From assembly GCA_013416795.1 (NCBI GenBank), contig RQSC01000011.1, positions 202,928 to 249,150 on the forward strand: a stretch of DNA of 46,223 nucleotides, given 5' to 3'. The position numbers were made by a program, and so were the translations under genes. Below are positions 1 through 9,606 of this stretch, one piece after another. The stretch's first letter is position 1, and each line of letters starts with the position of its first letter. The notes beneath the pieces were generated by a model, which was given only the letters and a program-made list of their open reading frames with translations, was not told the DNA's origin and ran no database searches. Source of the DNA: Prasinococcaceae sp. CCMP 1430 (taxonomy: Eukaryota; Prasinodermophyta; Palmophyllophyceae; Prasinococcales; Prasinococcaceae).

Positions 1-312
1 CGCTCGCCGAGTGGCGGGCGCGGCGGCGCGCGGCAGCCGCCAGCGCCAGCCGCCGCGCCAAAATGCGCTCCCCCATTTCGCGCGCGCGCTCTTCCGCAGG
101 AACGTATCGAAACGAACCCGCGCGCCCTCAGAAATTCAGAATCATCACCACGACCGCGAGTACGAACGGCCTCCCCACGGGAGAGCGATACCGCCGCATG
201 TTGGGGTCGGGGGTTGTTGTTGGGGTACCGTGTGTATGCGTAGGGTTGTGAATCGCCATCAAACCGCATCCACACAGCGCGGCATTATCCGCGCACGGCC
301 CGCTACGCGCGT

Positions 313-1981
313 GTGGCTGCGCAGGTGTTGGGCAGAGGTGTGTGTGGGGGGGGGGACGCCACAGTGACGCGCGGGGGCGGGTTGACCGGCGGACGCGCGA
401 GGGGAAGGGACGCGCGGAGCGCGGTCGCCCCGGGGGCGGAAGGGCGGACGGGGGACGCTCCATCGGCGCGCCGACCTCCCCCTCCCCCCGCGACGGAGTG
501 GCTGCGCGCGACGTGCCCCGGCGCCGCCGACGGCGCCGAGGCGCTGCACGCGCGCAAGTTCGCGCACGGCCAGAGCAACCCCACCTTCCTGCTGTCCCTG
601 CGCGGCGCGCGAGGCCGCGAGCTGCGCAAGCTCGTGCTGCGCAAGCAGCCGCAGGGCAAGCTGCTGCCGCGGGCGCACGCGGTCGACCGCGAGCACCGCG
701 CGCAGGCCGCGCTGAGCCGCGGCTCGGACGTGCCCGTGGCGCGCCAGCTGGCGTACTGCGCCGACAGGGAGGTCGCAGGCGCGCCCTTTTACGTCATGGA
801 GCACGTGGACGGCACCGTCTTCCTGGATAGGAGCCTGCCGTCGCTCGCGCCGGAGCAGCGCGGCGCCGTGTACGCGTCGCTTGCGCGCTGCCTGGCGTCC
901 ATCCACTCTGCGGACGTCGAGGCGATGGGCATGGTCGACTACGGCCGCGCGGACGCGTACTGCGCGCGCACGCTCGCGACGTGGAAGCGCCAGTACCTGC
1001 GCGACTGGGGCAGCGACCCCATGCCGGAGATGGTGCGGCTCGCGGCGTGGCTGGAGCGCAACGCGCCGCCGGGCGCGAGCGCGCGGATGCCGAAGCCGGC
1101 GCTCATCCACGGCGATTACCGCCTGGACAACGTCATCTTTGGCCTTGGCGCCCGCGGCTCGGCGCCGGAGGCGCTCGCGGTGCTCGACTGGGAGCTGTCG
1201 ACGCTCGGCGACCCGATGGCGGACTTGGCGTACCTGTGCATGACGCTGTACCACGCGCCGCCCGGCGAGGTCCCACAGCCCGGCCGCGGGCGACTGGCGC
1301 CGCCGGAGGGCGCGCCCGCTGAGGCCGAGCTGGTGGCCCAGTACTGCAGGCTTCGTGGCGTGGCCGCGCCCGACGAGCGCGCGTGGACGTACTACCTCGC
1401 GCTCGCGTGCTACCGCATGGCGGCCATCTGCGCGGGCGTGCACGCGCGCTCGAAGCGCGGCAACGCGAGCGCAGCCAACGCCGAGATGGTGGGCCTGGCG
1501 GGCAAGGCGTACGCGGCGTACGCCCTGGGACTCATCGACAGCGTGCCGCCGCGCAAGTGGTACCAGAGCGAGCGCTCCGCCGCGCTGCTCGCACGCGTGA
1601 AGGCGTTCATGGACGAGCACGTGTACCCCGCGGAGAAGGAGTTCATGGCGGAGGACGCGGCGCGCGTGGGCGAGGCCCGCTGGCGGCCGTTCCCGCTCAT
1701 GGAGGAGCTGAAGGCGAAGGCGCGCGCCGCGGGGCTGTGGAACCTCTTCATGCCGAGCGACACGCGAGACCTCATCGCGCCCGGCATCCGCGAGGCTGTG
1801 GACTGCGGGCCCGGCCTCACAAACCTCGAGTACGCGCCGCTGTCGGAGGCCATGGGCGCGTGCCCGTTCGCCCCCGAGGTCTTCAACTGCAGCGCCCCCG
1901 ACACGGGCAACATGGAGACCCTGGCGCGGTACGGCACGCACGAACAGCAGGAGCGCTGGCTCAGGCCGCTGCTCGAGGGCA

Positions 1982-2012
<31 letters not shown>

Positions 2013-2841
2013 CGCGGTGGCATCCAGCGACGCGACCAACATGCAGGCGGTCTGCGCGCACGACGCCGCCACGGACCAGCTCGTGCTCAGCGGCCGCAAG
2101 TGGTGGGCGAGCGGCGCGCTCGACCCCAGGTGCAAGCTGGCCATCTTCATGGGGCGCGAGGCCGACGCGGAGGGAGACGCGGCCAGGGGCAAGGCCGCGC
2201 GCGAGCCGCACCGTCGCCACTCGATGGTGCTGGTGCCGCTGCCGCACCCGCGCGTCAAGATGCTGCGGCCGATGACCGTGTTCGGCTACGACGACGCGCC
2301 GCACGGGCACGCCGAGGTGGTTTTTGACGAGGTGCGCGTCCCGGTGGACAGCGTGCTGCTCGGGCGCGGCCGCGGCTTCGAGATCGCGCAGGGGCGGTTG
2401 GGGCCCGGGCGGCTACACCACTGCATGCGGGTGGTCGGCCTTGGCGAGCGCTCGCTGGCGATGCTCATCGAGCGCGGCGCGCAGCGCAAGGCCTTCGGGC
2501 GAAGCCTGCTTGCGCTCTCGGCGGACAAGATCGCCGACGCGCGCGTGCAACTCGACATGGCGCGCATGGTGGTGCTGTCGGCGGCGGCGGAGCTCGACCA
2601 GCACGGCAATAAGCGCGCCAGGGGCCCGCTCGCCATCGCCAAGGTCGCCGCCCCGCGCGCCGCGATCAGCGCGATCGACGCGGCCATCCAGGTGTTTGGC
2701 GGGTGCGGCGTCAGCCAGGACGCCCACCTCGCGTACTTTTACGCGGGTGCGCGCACGCTGCGCCTCGCCGACGGTCCCGACGAGGTGCACCTGCAGACCA
2801 TCGCCAAGGTCGAGGCCGCGAAGCACAAGGCGCGCCTGTAA
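313..2841 (+). CDS. ACAD10/11-like protein: APH-type kinase domain fused to acyl-CoA dehydrogenase
   Basis: A single long exon of about 840 codons. The N-terminal half is an aminoglycoside-phosphotransferase-like kinase domain: GQSNPTFLL near residue 95, FYVMEHVDG near 160, and the catalytic-loop type motif HGDYRLDN at about 266 followed by VLDWE. The C-terminal half is an acyl-CoA dehydrogenase, with MTEPAVASSDATN near residue 565 and ADGPDEVHL close to the end. This order matches eukaryotic ACAD10/ACAD11 and plant IBR3, which handle unusual (hydroxy or branched) acyl-CoAs in beta-oxidation. The protein ends in ARL, an accepted variant of the PTS1 peroxisomal signal. The 5' end is unresolved. 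The open frame begins at a GTG, an in-frame stop lies at 241-243, and the first in-frame ATG is only inside the kinase domain (796). A short first exon starting at ATG 63, spliced 224 to 325 in phase 0, would fix this but is speculative. It is convergent with the next gene, 53 nt away. Confidence 0.85.
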
Positions 2842-2894
2842 AACCGACAATTTTTCCAGCCGAGCGGAGCGTACGATACACGCTGCTCCTCAGC

Positions 2895-4013
2895 TCACTC
2901 GAAGTACTCGTTGGTGAAGATCGCCTCCGCGCGCACCTGGTCCCTGGGGATCCGCTCACCCACGTCGCCCGTTCGCAGCCCGTCCAGTGTCGCTGACTGG
3001 CCCTTGACCGGCTGCCGCGAGTTCGCGTACGTCGTGAGCAAGCCCTCTTTGTCCAGCCAGTCCAGGTACGCATTCCAGCGCTCGGGGGTCTGGCGCCCCC
3101 ATTTGCCGTCGCCATCTAGGTACGCCGGCCCGAGCTTGCGCTGTGAGCGCACGCACATCTCGAGATCGAGACTGTCGTCGCCGCAGAGCTCGCGCGCGCC
3201 TTCCACGAGCTCGCGCGCTGCCTCCTCCGGATGCGCGGCCGCCCATTCATAGCCTTCTGCGGTGGCCGCAAGGAAGGCGCGCACGTCGTCCGCGCGCGCG
3301 TCAAGCGTCGCGGGCGCCGCGACGAGGCACGGCGAGCATGCGCGCGGTATTCCGAAGTCTTCGAGCACGAAGTAATTCAGCTTCTGATCGTCTCCGCTCA
3401 TCTCGGCCTGCACGCCCTCCCAGCACGTAAATACCCACGTGGCGTCGGCCTCGCCCTTGAGAACGGTGTCCCACAGGCCAAGCATGGGCTCGACACACTC
3501 CTCGTAGTCGCCCGTGCCGCCGTCGGCCTGGATGAGGCGCTGGATGATGCGCCCCTCGAAGCGTGCAGCATAGCTGGCGTACCGTTTCCCGTCGAGCTCG
3601 CGCGGCCGGGCGATGCCCTTACGCGCGGCGACCGCCGACGTGTTGCGCTGGCAGAGAGCAGCAACGGCGGTGAGCGTGCGCTCGCGCCGGCCGCTGGCGC
3701 CGCACGCAGGCAAGTTCCAGCCTACCACCCCCTCCGGCGAGTTCAGCGCAAAGGTCGCCTCTCCGGCGGACGCCAGGTCGCACGGCGTGACGTACTTACC
3801 GCCATCGCCGCCGCTCGTGTAGCTGCCCTTATAGCGCGCGTCTGCCGCGGAGATTATCTCCACGGCGAGCCCCCTCTTCGCGTACATCCCACGCCTCGCG
3901 GCGACGAAGAACCCGGTATGGTTCGTGTTGGGCGTCCAGTCGAGCGCGACGACCACCGGCGCGCCGCCCCCACCACCACCGCCACAGCCTCCGCCACCAC
4001 CCGCCGGGGCCAT
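2895..4013 (-). CDS. NMT1/THI5-like (SsuA/THI5 periplasmic-binding fold) protein
   Basis: An intronless gene of 372 aa. The ATG at 4013 sits in a strong GCCGCCATGG context. After a poly-glycine leader, residues 20-45 carry the family signature (VALDWTPNTNHTGFFVA, then GMYAKRGL). Further family-like segments are FALNSPEGVVGW, a GLWDTVLKGEADATWVF segment and FGIPRACSPCLV. The fold is that of bacterial pyrimidine/sulfonate-binding proteins and of fungal THI5, which makes the thiamine pyrimidine HMP-P. I do not see the CCCFC cysteine motif that fungal THI5 needs, so synthesis of HMP is not supported; binding or salvage of a thiamine precursor is equally possible. No signal peptide or membrane segment is visible. 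It is transcribed divergently from the folate-receptor-like gene that carries a TPP riboswitch, which argues for a thiamine-related job. No riboswitch was found in its own upstream region. Confidence 0.85.
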   Translation of the reverse strand: MAPAGGGGGCGGGGGGGAPVVVALDWTPNTNHTGFFVAARRGMYAKRGLAVEIISAADARYKGSYTSGGDGGKYVTPCDLASAGEATFALNSPEGVVGWNLPACGASGRRERTLTAVAALCQRNTSAVAARKGIARPRELDGKRYASYAARFEGRIIQRLIQADGGTGDYEECVEPMLGLWDTVLKGEADATWVFTCWEGVQAEMSGDDQKLNYFVLEDFGIPRACSPCLVAAPATLDARADDVRAFLAATAEGYEWAAAHPEEAARELVEGARELCGDDSLDLEMCVRSQRKLGPAYLDGDGKWGRQTPERWNAYLDWLDKEGLLTTYANSRQPVKGQSATLDGLRTGDVGERIPRDQVRAEAIFTNEYFE

Positions 4014-4729
4014 GGCGGCGCCCCACGCGCTCGCTCAGAGCCTACGCTGTGGCAGGAGCCCCCCTGCCGAGCCAGCCGGCGAGCACATCTGCGATGGCCG
4101 TGGCTGCGGCGACACGTCAACGGCGCCCGTGCGGGCAGCACCACGTGGGTTTGTGCGGGCACCGCCACGTGCGCGTTGGGTGGCTCGCGCGCCACCGTTA
4201 CGCGTAATGCGGCCTGCGTGATACGCGCGGCGATGAGTGCGTGACCTCCGAGAGACGACAGATCGATGAAAGTGTGGAACTTCCGCACGAAGCTTCCGCG
4301 CGGGCAGCGTACGCGCGCGCGCGGGAGGAAAGGGGTGGGGAGTGCAGGGGCGCCACACTGCGCACGTGCCGCGCGCTACCTGCGACAGGGTCTACGTGTT
4401 GAGGTGCGTGGGGAGGCGCGCGGGGGGGGGATCCGGAGAGCGCTCGTTCGGCCCTTACGGCGCCACCAAATGTGCTCCGCGCATTTTTTGGGCGCGCGCA
4501 CGTTGGCAGACAGGCCCTCGCCTGCCACAAAACCCTTCGCGTTCCGCGGGCCTCGTCCCATGGGCGCGCGCGCGCGCGCGGCGATGGTTCCCGCGCGCGG
4601 CATGCCGGGTGTGCTGCTGACGCCGAGCGCTGGCCATTTCTCCAATGTGTGCCCGCCGCTGTCAGGCTTGCGTCCGTGCTTGCCCCGAGTTCTCTCATTT
4701 TAGCGGCCTTTTCTTCTCACGCACGGAGG
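4014..4729. other. Divergent intergenic region between NMT1-like and folate-receptor-like genes
   Basis: 716 nt between two divergently transcribed starts, so it must hold both promoters. It contains runs of CG dinucleotides (about 4310-4322 and 4566-4579) and a G-run near 4426. Open frames on both strands here have no recognisable domain and look like by-products of high GC. I searched both strands for the TPP riboswitch core (CTGAGA followed by ACC..GGTAATG) and found none in this stretch; a lone GTAATGCGG near 4205 lacks the partner motif. Confidence 0.6.
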
Positions 4730-6426
4730 ATGGTGCCGCTCGTGATGATGTCGGCGCTTGTCGCGGCCGGCGCCGCCGGGGCGCACGCGGCGGACACGTG
4801 CGGCGTGTGCCACATCCAGTACCTGCACAAGGATGCCTCAACGCCCGAGCCGGCTCTGATGGACACGGCGTGCAGCGCCTTCGCCTCGGGCTCGTGCTGC
4901 ACGCCCGAGACGGCCATCCTCGCGTCATCGAACAGTGGCGCAGAGCTCTACGGGTGAGCACAGTGCCTGCCGCGCGCGCGCGCGTGCGTGCGCGATGATG
5001 CGACGCCATGACTCGCAAACCGAGCAGCTGGCTGACGAGACGCATGCGCGTTGTCGCCGCCACATATCTTGTTGCGCGCGTGCGATGTCCCCCTCCTTCT
5101 TCCGCTCATTCTTGCGCGCCGCCATCCGAACGCCATCAGACCGGAGTACCGCTGGGACCGCTGCGGCCCGCTCTCGCCCGAGTGCGAGCGCTTCTTCGTG
5201 GCGGAGGCATGCTGGTATGAGTGTGCCGTCGAGGCCGGCAAGTACAGGAAGCAGTACGTGGGGGGCGTTGTGTGTGTTTCGTGTGTCATGTGTGTGTGTA
5301 TGTTGTGTCGTCGTCTGCGCGCGCGTGTTGGTGTGTGTGACTTTCCTCCACCTTGCCATCGCCACTCTCGCACCTTGAGCTTCGGTGCGACTGATGACAG
5401 CGATCGTCCGAGCGACTCTGCCGGCCGTTGCGCCGGCGCGAGCGTTGCTGACGCAGTCACTCGCCATCGAGTAGGGGTGCCCGGGGCATGGACACGCTCA
5501 GCGGTCCCTCTGCCTCGGTGCTGAGATCATACCCTCAATGACCGGACCAGGGTAATGCCTGCGTCGGAAACTCAGCGCCCTCACGCGCGCGGACTCCACA
5601 GTGGCAATCCGCTGGCCAGTGCTGCAGTACGCACGGCTTCTCCAAAGCCGGAGGCTGTGGAAAGCACGCCGTCGCGCTCGTGGACTGCAGCGCGGAGGCT
5701 CGAGGTGCTGATTGATTGATGTGCGCGCCTGCGCTGCCCCTCCCTTACGCCTTCGCTGTCGCCGCCGCCGCGCCTGCCGCTGCGCGCCACGCCACGCGCG
5801 CAGTGCCGACTGTGCTGCCAGCGCCAACGGCACCGGCAACTCATGGCAGATCTACCACGCCCCGATGAAGGGCTCCTACTGCGACGAATTCTACGAGGCC
5901 TGCAAGGCCGACTTCTTCTGCTCGAGCACCGGCACCGGCTCGTTTTTCGACACTGTCGCAGACGAGTGCGGCACGCTGGGCGACATCCAGTCGAACTGCA
6001 AGTCTTTCGAAGAGCTGTACGGCAGCGGCGAGGCGCTCTGCGAGAAGATGTGGGACGACAGCTTCATCTACGTGCCCACGACCAACTTCTCCGACCCTGA
6101 CCACAACGCATCGGACGCGTTCGGTGCGCCCTGCGCGCGTGCTCTGCGGCCTGATGCGCCGCATTGTGCCGCCGCTTGTTGAAGCGAAGGCGTAGTGCTG
6201 ACGCGACGTCGCCCTTGCGACTCCCGCAGTGTGGGACTGGCCTGCGAACGAAACCAACCCAAATGCCGCCGTGCTCGATCATGTCGAGTGGCCCGACTCC
6301 TGCAATGAGTCGGAGCACGACGCGTGGGTGGAGTTCGACCTGAAGGCGCTCGAGGAGTGCCCGAACGTCATCTCGGACGGCACCACTGGCAATGTGACCA
6401 ACGCGACGGGCGGATACAACCCTTGA
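4730..6426 (+). CDS. FOLR: Secreted folate-receptor-like protein with TPP riboswitch in intron 2
   Basis: Four exons: 4730-4953, 5140-5253, 5804-6123 and 6230-6426 (284 aa). All junctions keep phase; donors are GTGAGC, GTACGT and GTGCGC, acceptors all CAG. The third exon could instead start at 5822, also in phase. The protein has a signal peptide (about residues 1-21, cleaved before ADTCG) and a cysteine-rich folate/riboflavin-binding-protein domain: CCTPETA, then LYGPEYRWDRCG, CERFFVAEACWYEC, CDEFYEACKADFFC and ALCEKMWDDSF. These match the cysteine framework of animal folate receptors (Pfam Folate_rec). The last exon is N-glycosylation-rich (NETN, NESE, NVTNATG) and has no hydrophobic tail, so the protein is probably secreted rather than GPI-anchored. 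The ligand is unknown. The riboswitch and the NMT1-like neighbour point to thiamine or a pyrimidine/thiazole precursor instead of folate. Confidence 0.88.
5469..5573 (+). promoter_or_regulatory. TPP riboswitch (THI element) inside intron 2 of the folate-receptor-like gene
   Basis: The conserved blocks of the thiamine-pyrophosphate aptamer occur in order on the + strand. They are GGGGTGCCC at 5474-5482, the invariant CTGAGA at 5521-5526, ACCC at 5531-5534, GACCGGACC around 5540-5548, GGGTAATGCCTGCG at 5550-5563 and GGAAA at 5566-5570. Possible pairings are P1 GAGT (5469-5472) with ACTC (5570-5573) and P2 GGGT (5475-5478) with ACCC (5531-5534). The variable P3 arm spans about 40 nt, as is common in eukaryotic versions. 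It lies about 215 nt after the 5' splice site and 230 nt before the 3' splice site, in an intron (about 550 nt) more than twice as long as any other here. Known algal and fungal TPP riboswitches act by changing splicing; that mode is inferred here. Confidence 0.92.
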
Positions 6427-6802
6427 CGTGAGACCTCCTCCGACGAGCGAGCGAGAGATGATCGAGCGCGAGTGGGCACAACTGCCACCCCGCGCACTAT
6501 ATGTGACGAGCGCATACGAGTAGACACTACTGTGTCACCCCCGCGCACTATGACGCAGGGGGATCAGCGCGCGACGAAGCGCAAGACAAGCCACAAGCAA
6601 GAGGAGCCGGGCGCGGGGCACGCGCAGCCCCCACTACCCCGGTCAGTTTCAACTGTCTTTGTTTTCGATTTGACGTGTTCGGGATCTCTCCCGTGGGGAG
6701 ATGAGGTGGGAGCGGTTCGTTTGCCACGAAGCGGGTGTGCGCGGAGGCTGCAAAAACTGCCGAGGCGCGCAGGCCCACTGCGCGCGCGCGCGGCGCTGCG
6801 CA

Positions 6803-6829
6803 GGGCGGGGCGGGGCGGGGCGGGGCGGG
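6803..6829 (+). repeat. (GGGGC)n G-rich pentanucleotide run
   Basis: Five tandem copies of a GGGGC unit, just upstream (about 100 nt) of the ATG of the small membrane protein. The run could act as GC boxes or fold as a G-quadruplex; neither can be shown from sequence alone. Confidence 0.8.
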
Positions 6830-6928
6830 CGCGTCGTGGACAACCTCTCCTTCCCTCTCTTCGAGGCTGGATGGGGCGCACGCGGACGCCGCGCCGCGAG
6901 GCGTGCCGTGGTCGCGCGCGCGGGCGCT

Positions 6929-7294
6929 ATGGGCGCCACAGGCGGTGGCGCCACGGCCGAGAGCAGGCAGCGCAGACAGCGCGTCTTCGCCAAGTACAAG
7001 GGGGAGGCAGCGGAGGCGAGGCGACGACAGCAAAAGAGACAGCGAGGCACGCCCGCGCGGGGCGCGTCAAACGCGCGCATTGACGCCGTGTCGCTGCTCG
7101 TGTGCTACATCGCGCCCGCGGTGCTCGCGCTCGCCTTGCTCGTGTCGCTCGTCAGCGTGCTCGGAACGCGCGCGCTCGAGGCCATGGCGTGGAGCAGCGC
7201 GGAGTCTGTCCACGCTACGTCCACGCTGCGCCGAGCGTCGATGATGATGTCCGGCGAGAGGGCGTCGAGCGCCGCAGCGGGCGGCGAGCTGTAG
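6929..7294 (+). CDS. Small single-pass membrane protein, unknown function
   Basis: 121 aa from the ATG at 6929. An upstream in-frame ATG at 6701 would add low-complexity sequence and is less likely. The N-terminal 50 residues are strongly basic (RQRRQRVFAKYKGEAAEA, then repeated RR/KR). They are followed by one hydrophobic span of about 25 residues (SLLVCYIAPAVLALALLV onwards) and a 38-residue Ser/Ala/Met-rich tail. By the positive-inside rule the N-terminus should be cytosolic. I recognise no family. It is convergent with the elongase gene, 274 nt away; that spacer holds nothing I can name. Confidence 0.5.
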   Translation: MGATGGGATAESRQRRQRVFAKYKGEAAEARRRQQKRQRGTPARGASNARIDAVSLLVCYIAPAVLALALLVSLVSVLGTRALEAMAWSSAESVHATSTLRRASMMMSGERASSAAAGGEL

Positions 7295-7568
7295 CGAGCA
7301 CCGGAGCGGCCCACGAGACGGGGACGGCCGTGCGCGTGCGCGCAGCAAGTGTCGTGGTCCCGCGCCGATCCTTGTTAATACTAATCCCATGTTGTATATG
7401 ACATTCGCCCGCAAGAGCTTGCAGCGCGCGCGCGCGCCGCGCGGAGGGCCGTTGACACCGCCCGCCCGGCTGCCGTTGCAACCGCTACGGCAGGCTCGGT
7501 ACTGTATGGCGAGGCTCCCCTGCGCGCGCGCCCGACCGCTCTACGCCCATCGACGGCGCTCGTCTCCC

Positions 7569-9053
7569 TCAGCGCTGTTTCTTGAACTCGCCGTTGCCAC
7601 CGAGCGCGCCGTTGCCGTTGTGCGCGCCGTTGCCGTTGTGGTGCGTGCCGTTGCCGTTGTGCGTGCCGTTGCCATTCGCGGCGCCGCCGTTGGCAGGGCT
7701 GCGATGGGTGAGGCCATTGCCATTGCCGATGACCGCGACGCCGTGTCCGTTGAGCTCCGCAGGCGAGTTCTCGGCCTTGGCCTTCTTCGCCTTCTTCTTC
7801 TTGGCGTTGTACGTGTCGATATAGAACTGCACGAACAGAAGCAGGTACGAGCTGATGATGCCGACGCCGACAGCCGCGCCGTAGTCGGTGCCAACGCAGA
7901 ACTGCGGGCCGAACACCATGCGGTAGCCGACGGCGTAATAGATGCCAACGAGGTCGACCACGAACTGCAGGATCTGCAGGGCGGTCACGCACTGCTTCCA
8001 CCACACGCGGATGCCGAGCGCCTTATTTGACGGATGCCGCGGGGGGCGGGCGGGCGAGCGTCAGCAATGCGTTCAGGGTATGCACCCCGCGAGAATGCGA
8101 GCGGCGCGCAGCATGGGAAGCCGCGCGTGCGCCACCTGGCGCACCTGCAGGCCGTAGTAGTAGTACATGATGATGTGCACGAACAGGTTGATGACGACAG
8201 GCAGCCACTGGACGCCGAGCTCCTCGGTCATGGACACGTACACGAGCAGCAGGGTGGCGGGGTGGTGGTACACGTGCAAGAAAGGCGTGGGCTTGTTGCG
8301 CGCAGCCAGGAAGAACGTGTCGAGAAGCTCGTAGAACTGCGCGCCCGCGCGCGCCGAGCGAGGGCGCCGATCGTCAGCACGGGCGCGCTGGCGCGCTGCC
8401 GACGGTCGCTGGCACAACAGTCTTGCAGCACGCGCCGCGGCTGGCGCACTGGCGCGCTTGCCTGCGAGAGCCACGCGCGTCATGCGCTCACCTTGAAGAC
8501 GTAGTTCGCGAAGTAGAGCGCCCACAGAAAGCCGGGCTTGATGAGCTCCTTCGAGCAGATGAAGCCTGTTCGCGCAGTGTCAGTCGCAGGCCCGCGCCTG
8601 TCACATCCGCGCCGCTGCTGTTGAAGTCTGGTGCGCGCTTCGAAAACGCCCGAACAGCCCTCTCAACACGCCGCAGGGGCGCGGCGGGGGGCGCACGCCG
8701 CTCGCGCGCCGATCAGCGCCTCCTCGCGGCGCGGTCGCTCGCCACGCACCGTGCAGGTTTTCGACGCGCGCCCAGCGCGTGGCGAGGCTGGCGACCATCA
8801 TGCTCCACAGCGCGAGCGAGCCTGCGCTGAGCATGAAGTTGTGCGCCACGAGCATCCACTTGAGGCTGAGCGGCTTCTCCCCGCGCGCGGCGCGCGCCGC
8901 CGCCCAGCGCTTGGTCGCCCACACGCCCGCCAGGTACGCCGCGCACGTGCCCACCGGCAGCTGCCAGTGCTCCTTGTACACCGGCGGCGTGTACCCCTCG
9001 AAGCGCAGCGCCACGCCGCGCGCCGCCTCCGCGAGGCCCGCCATCCCCCCCAT
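7569..9053 (-). CDS. ELO-family very-long-chain fatty acid elongase (3-ketoacyl-CoA synthase)
   Basis: Four exons on the minus strand: 9053-8750, 8565-8492, 8336-8145 and 8021-7569 (340 aa). Donors are GTGCGT, GTGAGC and GTGCGC, and all phases match. Hallmarks of the GNS1/SUR4/ELO family are present: KFYELLDTFF across the exon 2/3 junction, the catalytic histidine box HVYHH, and MYYYYGL. Several hydrophobic spans fit a 5-7 TM endoplasmic-reticulum enzyme that condenses malonyl-CoA with acyl-CoA. HVYHH and the segment RVWWKQCVTALQILQFVVD look closer to yeast ELO1-3 than to the algal PUFA elongases with HxFHH/QxxHH boxes, so saturated or monounsaturated substrates are my guess. The C-terminus has a lysine-rich ER-type stretch followed by an unusual Asn-Gly-His repeat of about 45 residues. 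Confidence 0.92.
7585..7690 (-). repeat. Coding minisatellite for Asn-Gly-His repeats at the elongase C-terminus
   Basis: Imperfect copies of a GGCAACGGCAC(N)AACGGC-like unit (read on the minus strand) encode NGNGTH, NGNGAH and NGNGAL units, ending just before the stop. The repeat lies within the last coding exon and is in frame, so unit-number variation would alter tail length only. Confidence 0.75.
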
Positions 9054-9525
9054 CCGCGCGCCCTCCCCGCCCCGCGACGACGCCCAACGCAGCCCGAGGC
9101 AAGACTCAACGCAGGCGGCCGAAAAATTGGCGCGGCTGAGCTGCGGCCGGCGCCAATTTCGCGCGCGCGCGCGCGCGGTGTGTGGAGCCGCCGGCCGCTC
9201 AGGGCCGCTCAGGGCCGCTCACACGCGCACGCGCACGCGCGCGAACGGATGGATGCGAACGGGGTGCTCCGATCGCGCGATCGGTGCCGGCGCCGCGAAA
9301 ATCAAAAATCGAGACAGCGGAAAGCGGCGGCGAAAGGGGCGGCGCAGCGGAAAAGCGTGGGAGGAAAATCCGGAACGAGCGCGATTCGGGCGGAGGGGGC
9401 TGCCCGGGGCGAGAGCGCGGCGCGCGCGTTCGCGGCCGCGAATTCGGACAGACGGACGGACGGCAAACGTCCGGTTCGTGTCGTGGTCGCGACGCCGCGC
9501 GCGCGCGCGCGAGCCGACAGGCTGT

Positions 9526-9606
9526 TTGTGTGCAAGTGTGTGTGTGTGCGTGTGTGTGGTTGCGTGTGTGTGTGTGTGTGTGTGTACCCTGTGTGTGTGT
9601 GCGTGC
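9526..9606. repeat. (GT)n microsatellite, interrupted
   Basis: About 80 nt of GT dinucleotides with GC, GG and ACCC interruptions. Confidence 0.9.

Noticed and set aside
259-2310. 683-codon open frame antisense to the ACAD10/11-like gene
   Set aside because: Arg/His/Val-rich by-product of GC-rich codons; the opposite strand has clear conserved domains.
4190-4240. GTAATGCGGCCTGCGTGA, reminiscent of the TPP aptamer 3' half
   Set aside because: No CTGAGA or ACCC partner upstream; on the + strand it would not lie in the NMT1-like transcript.
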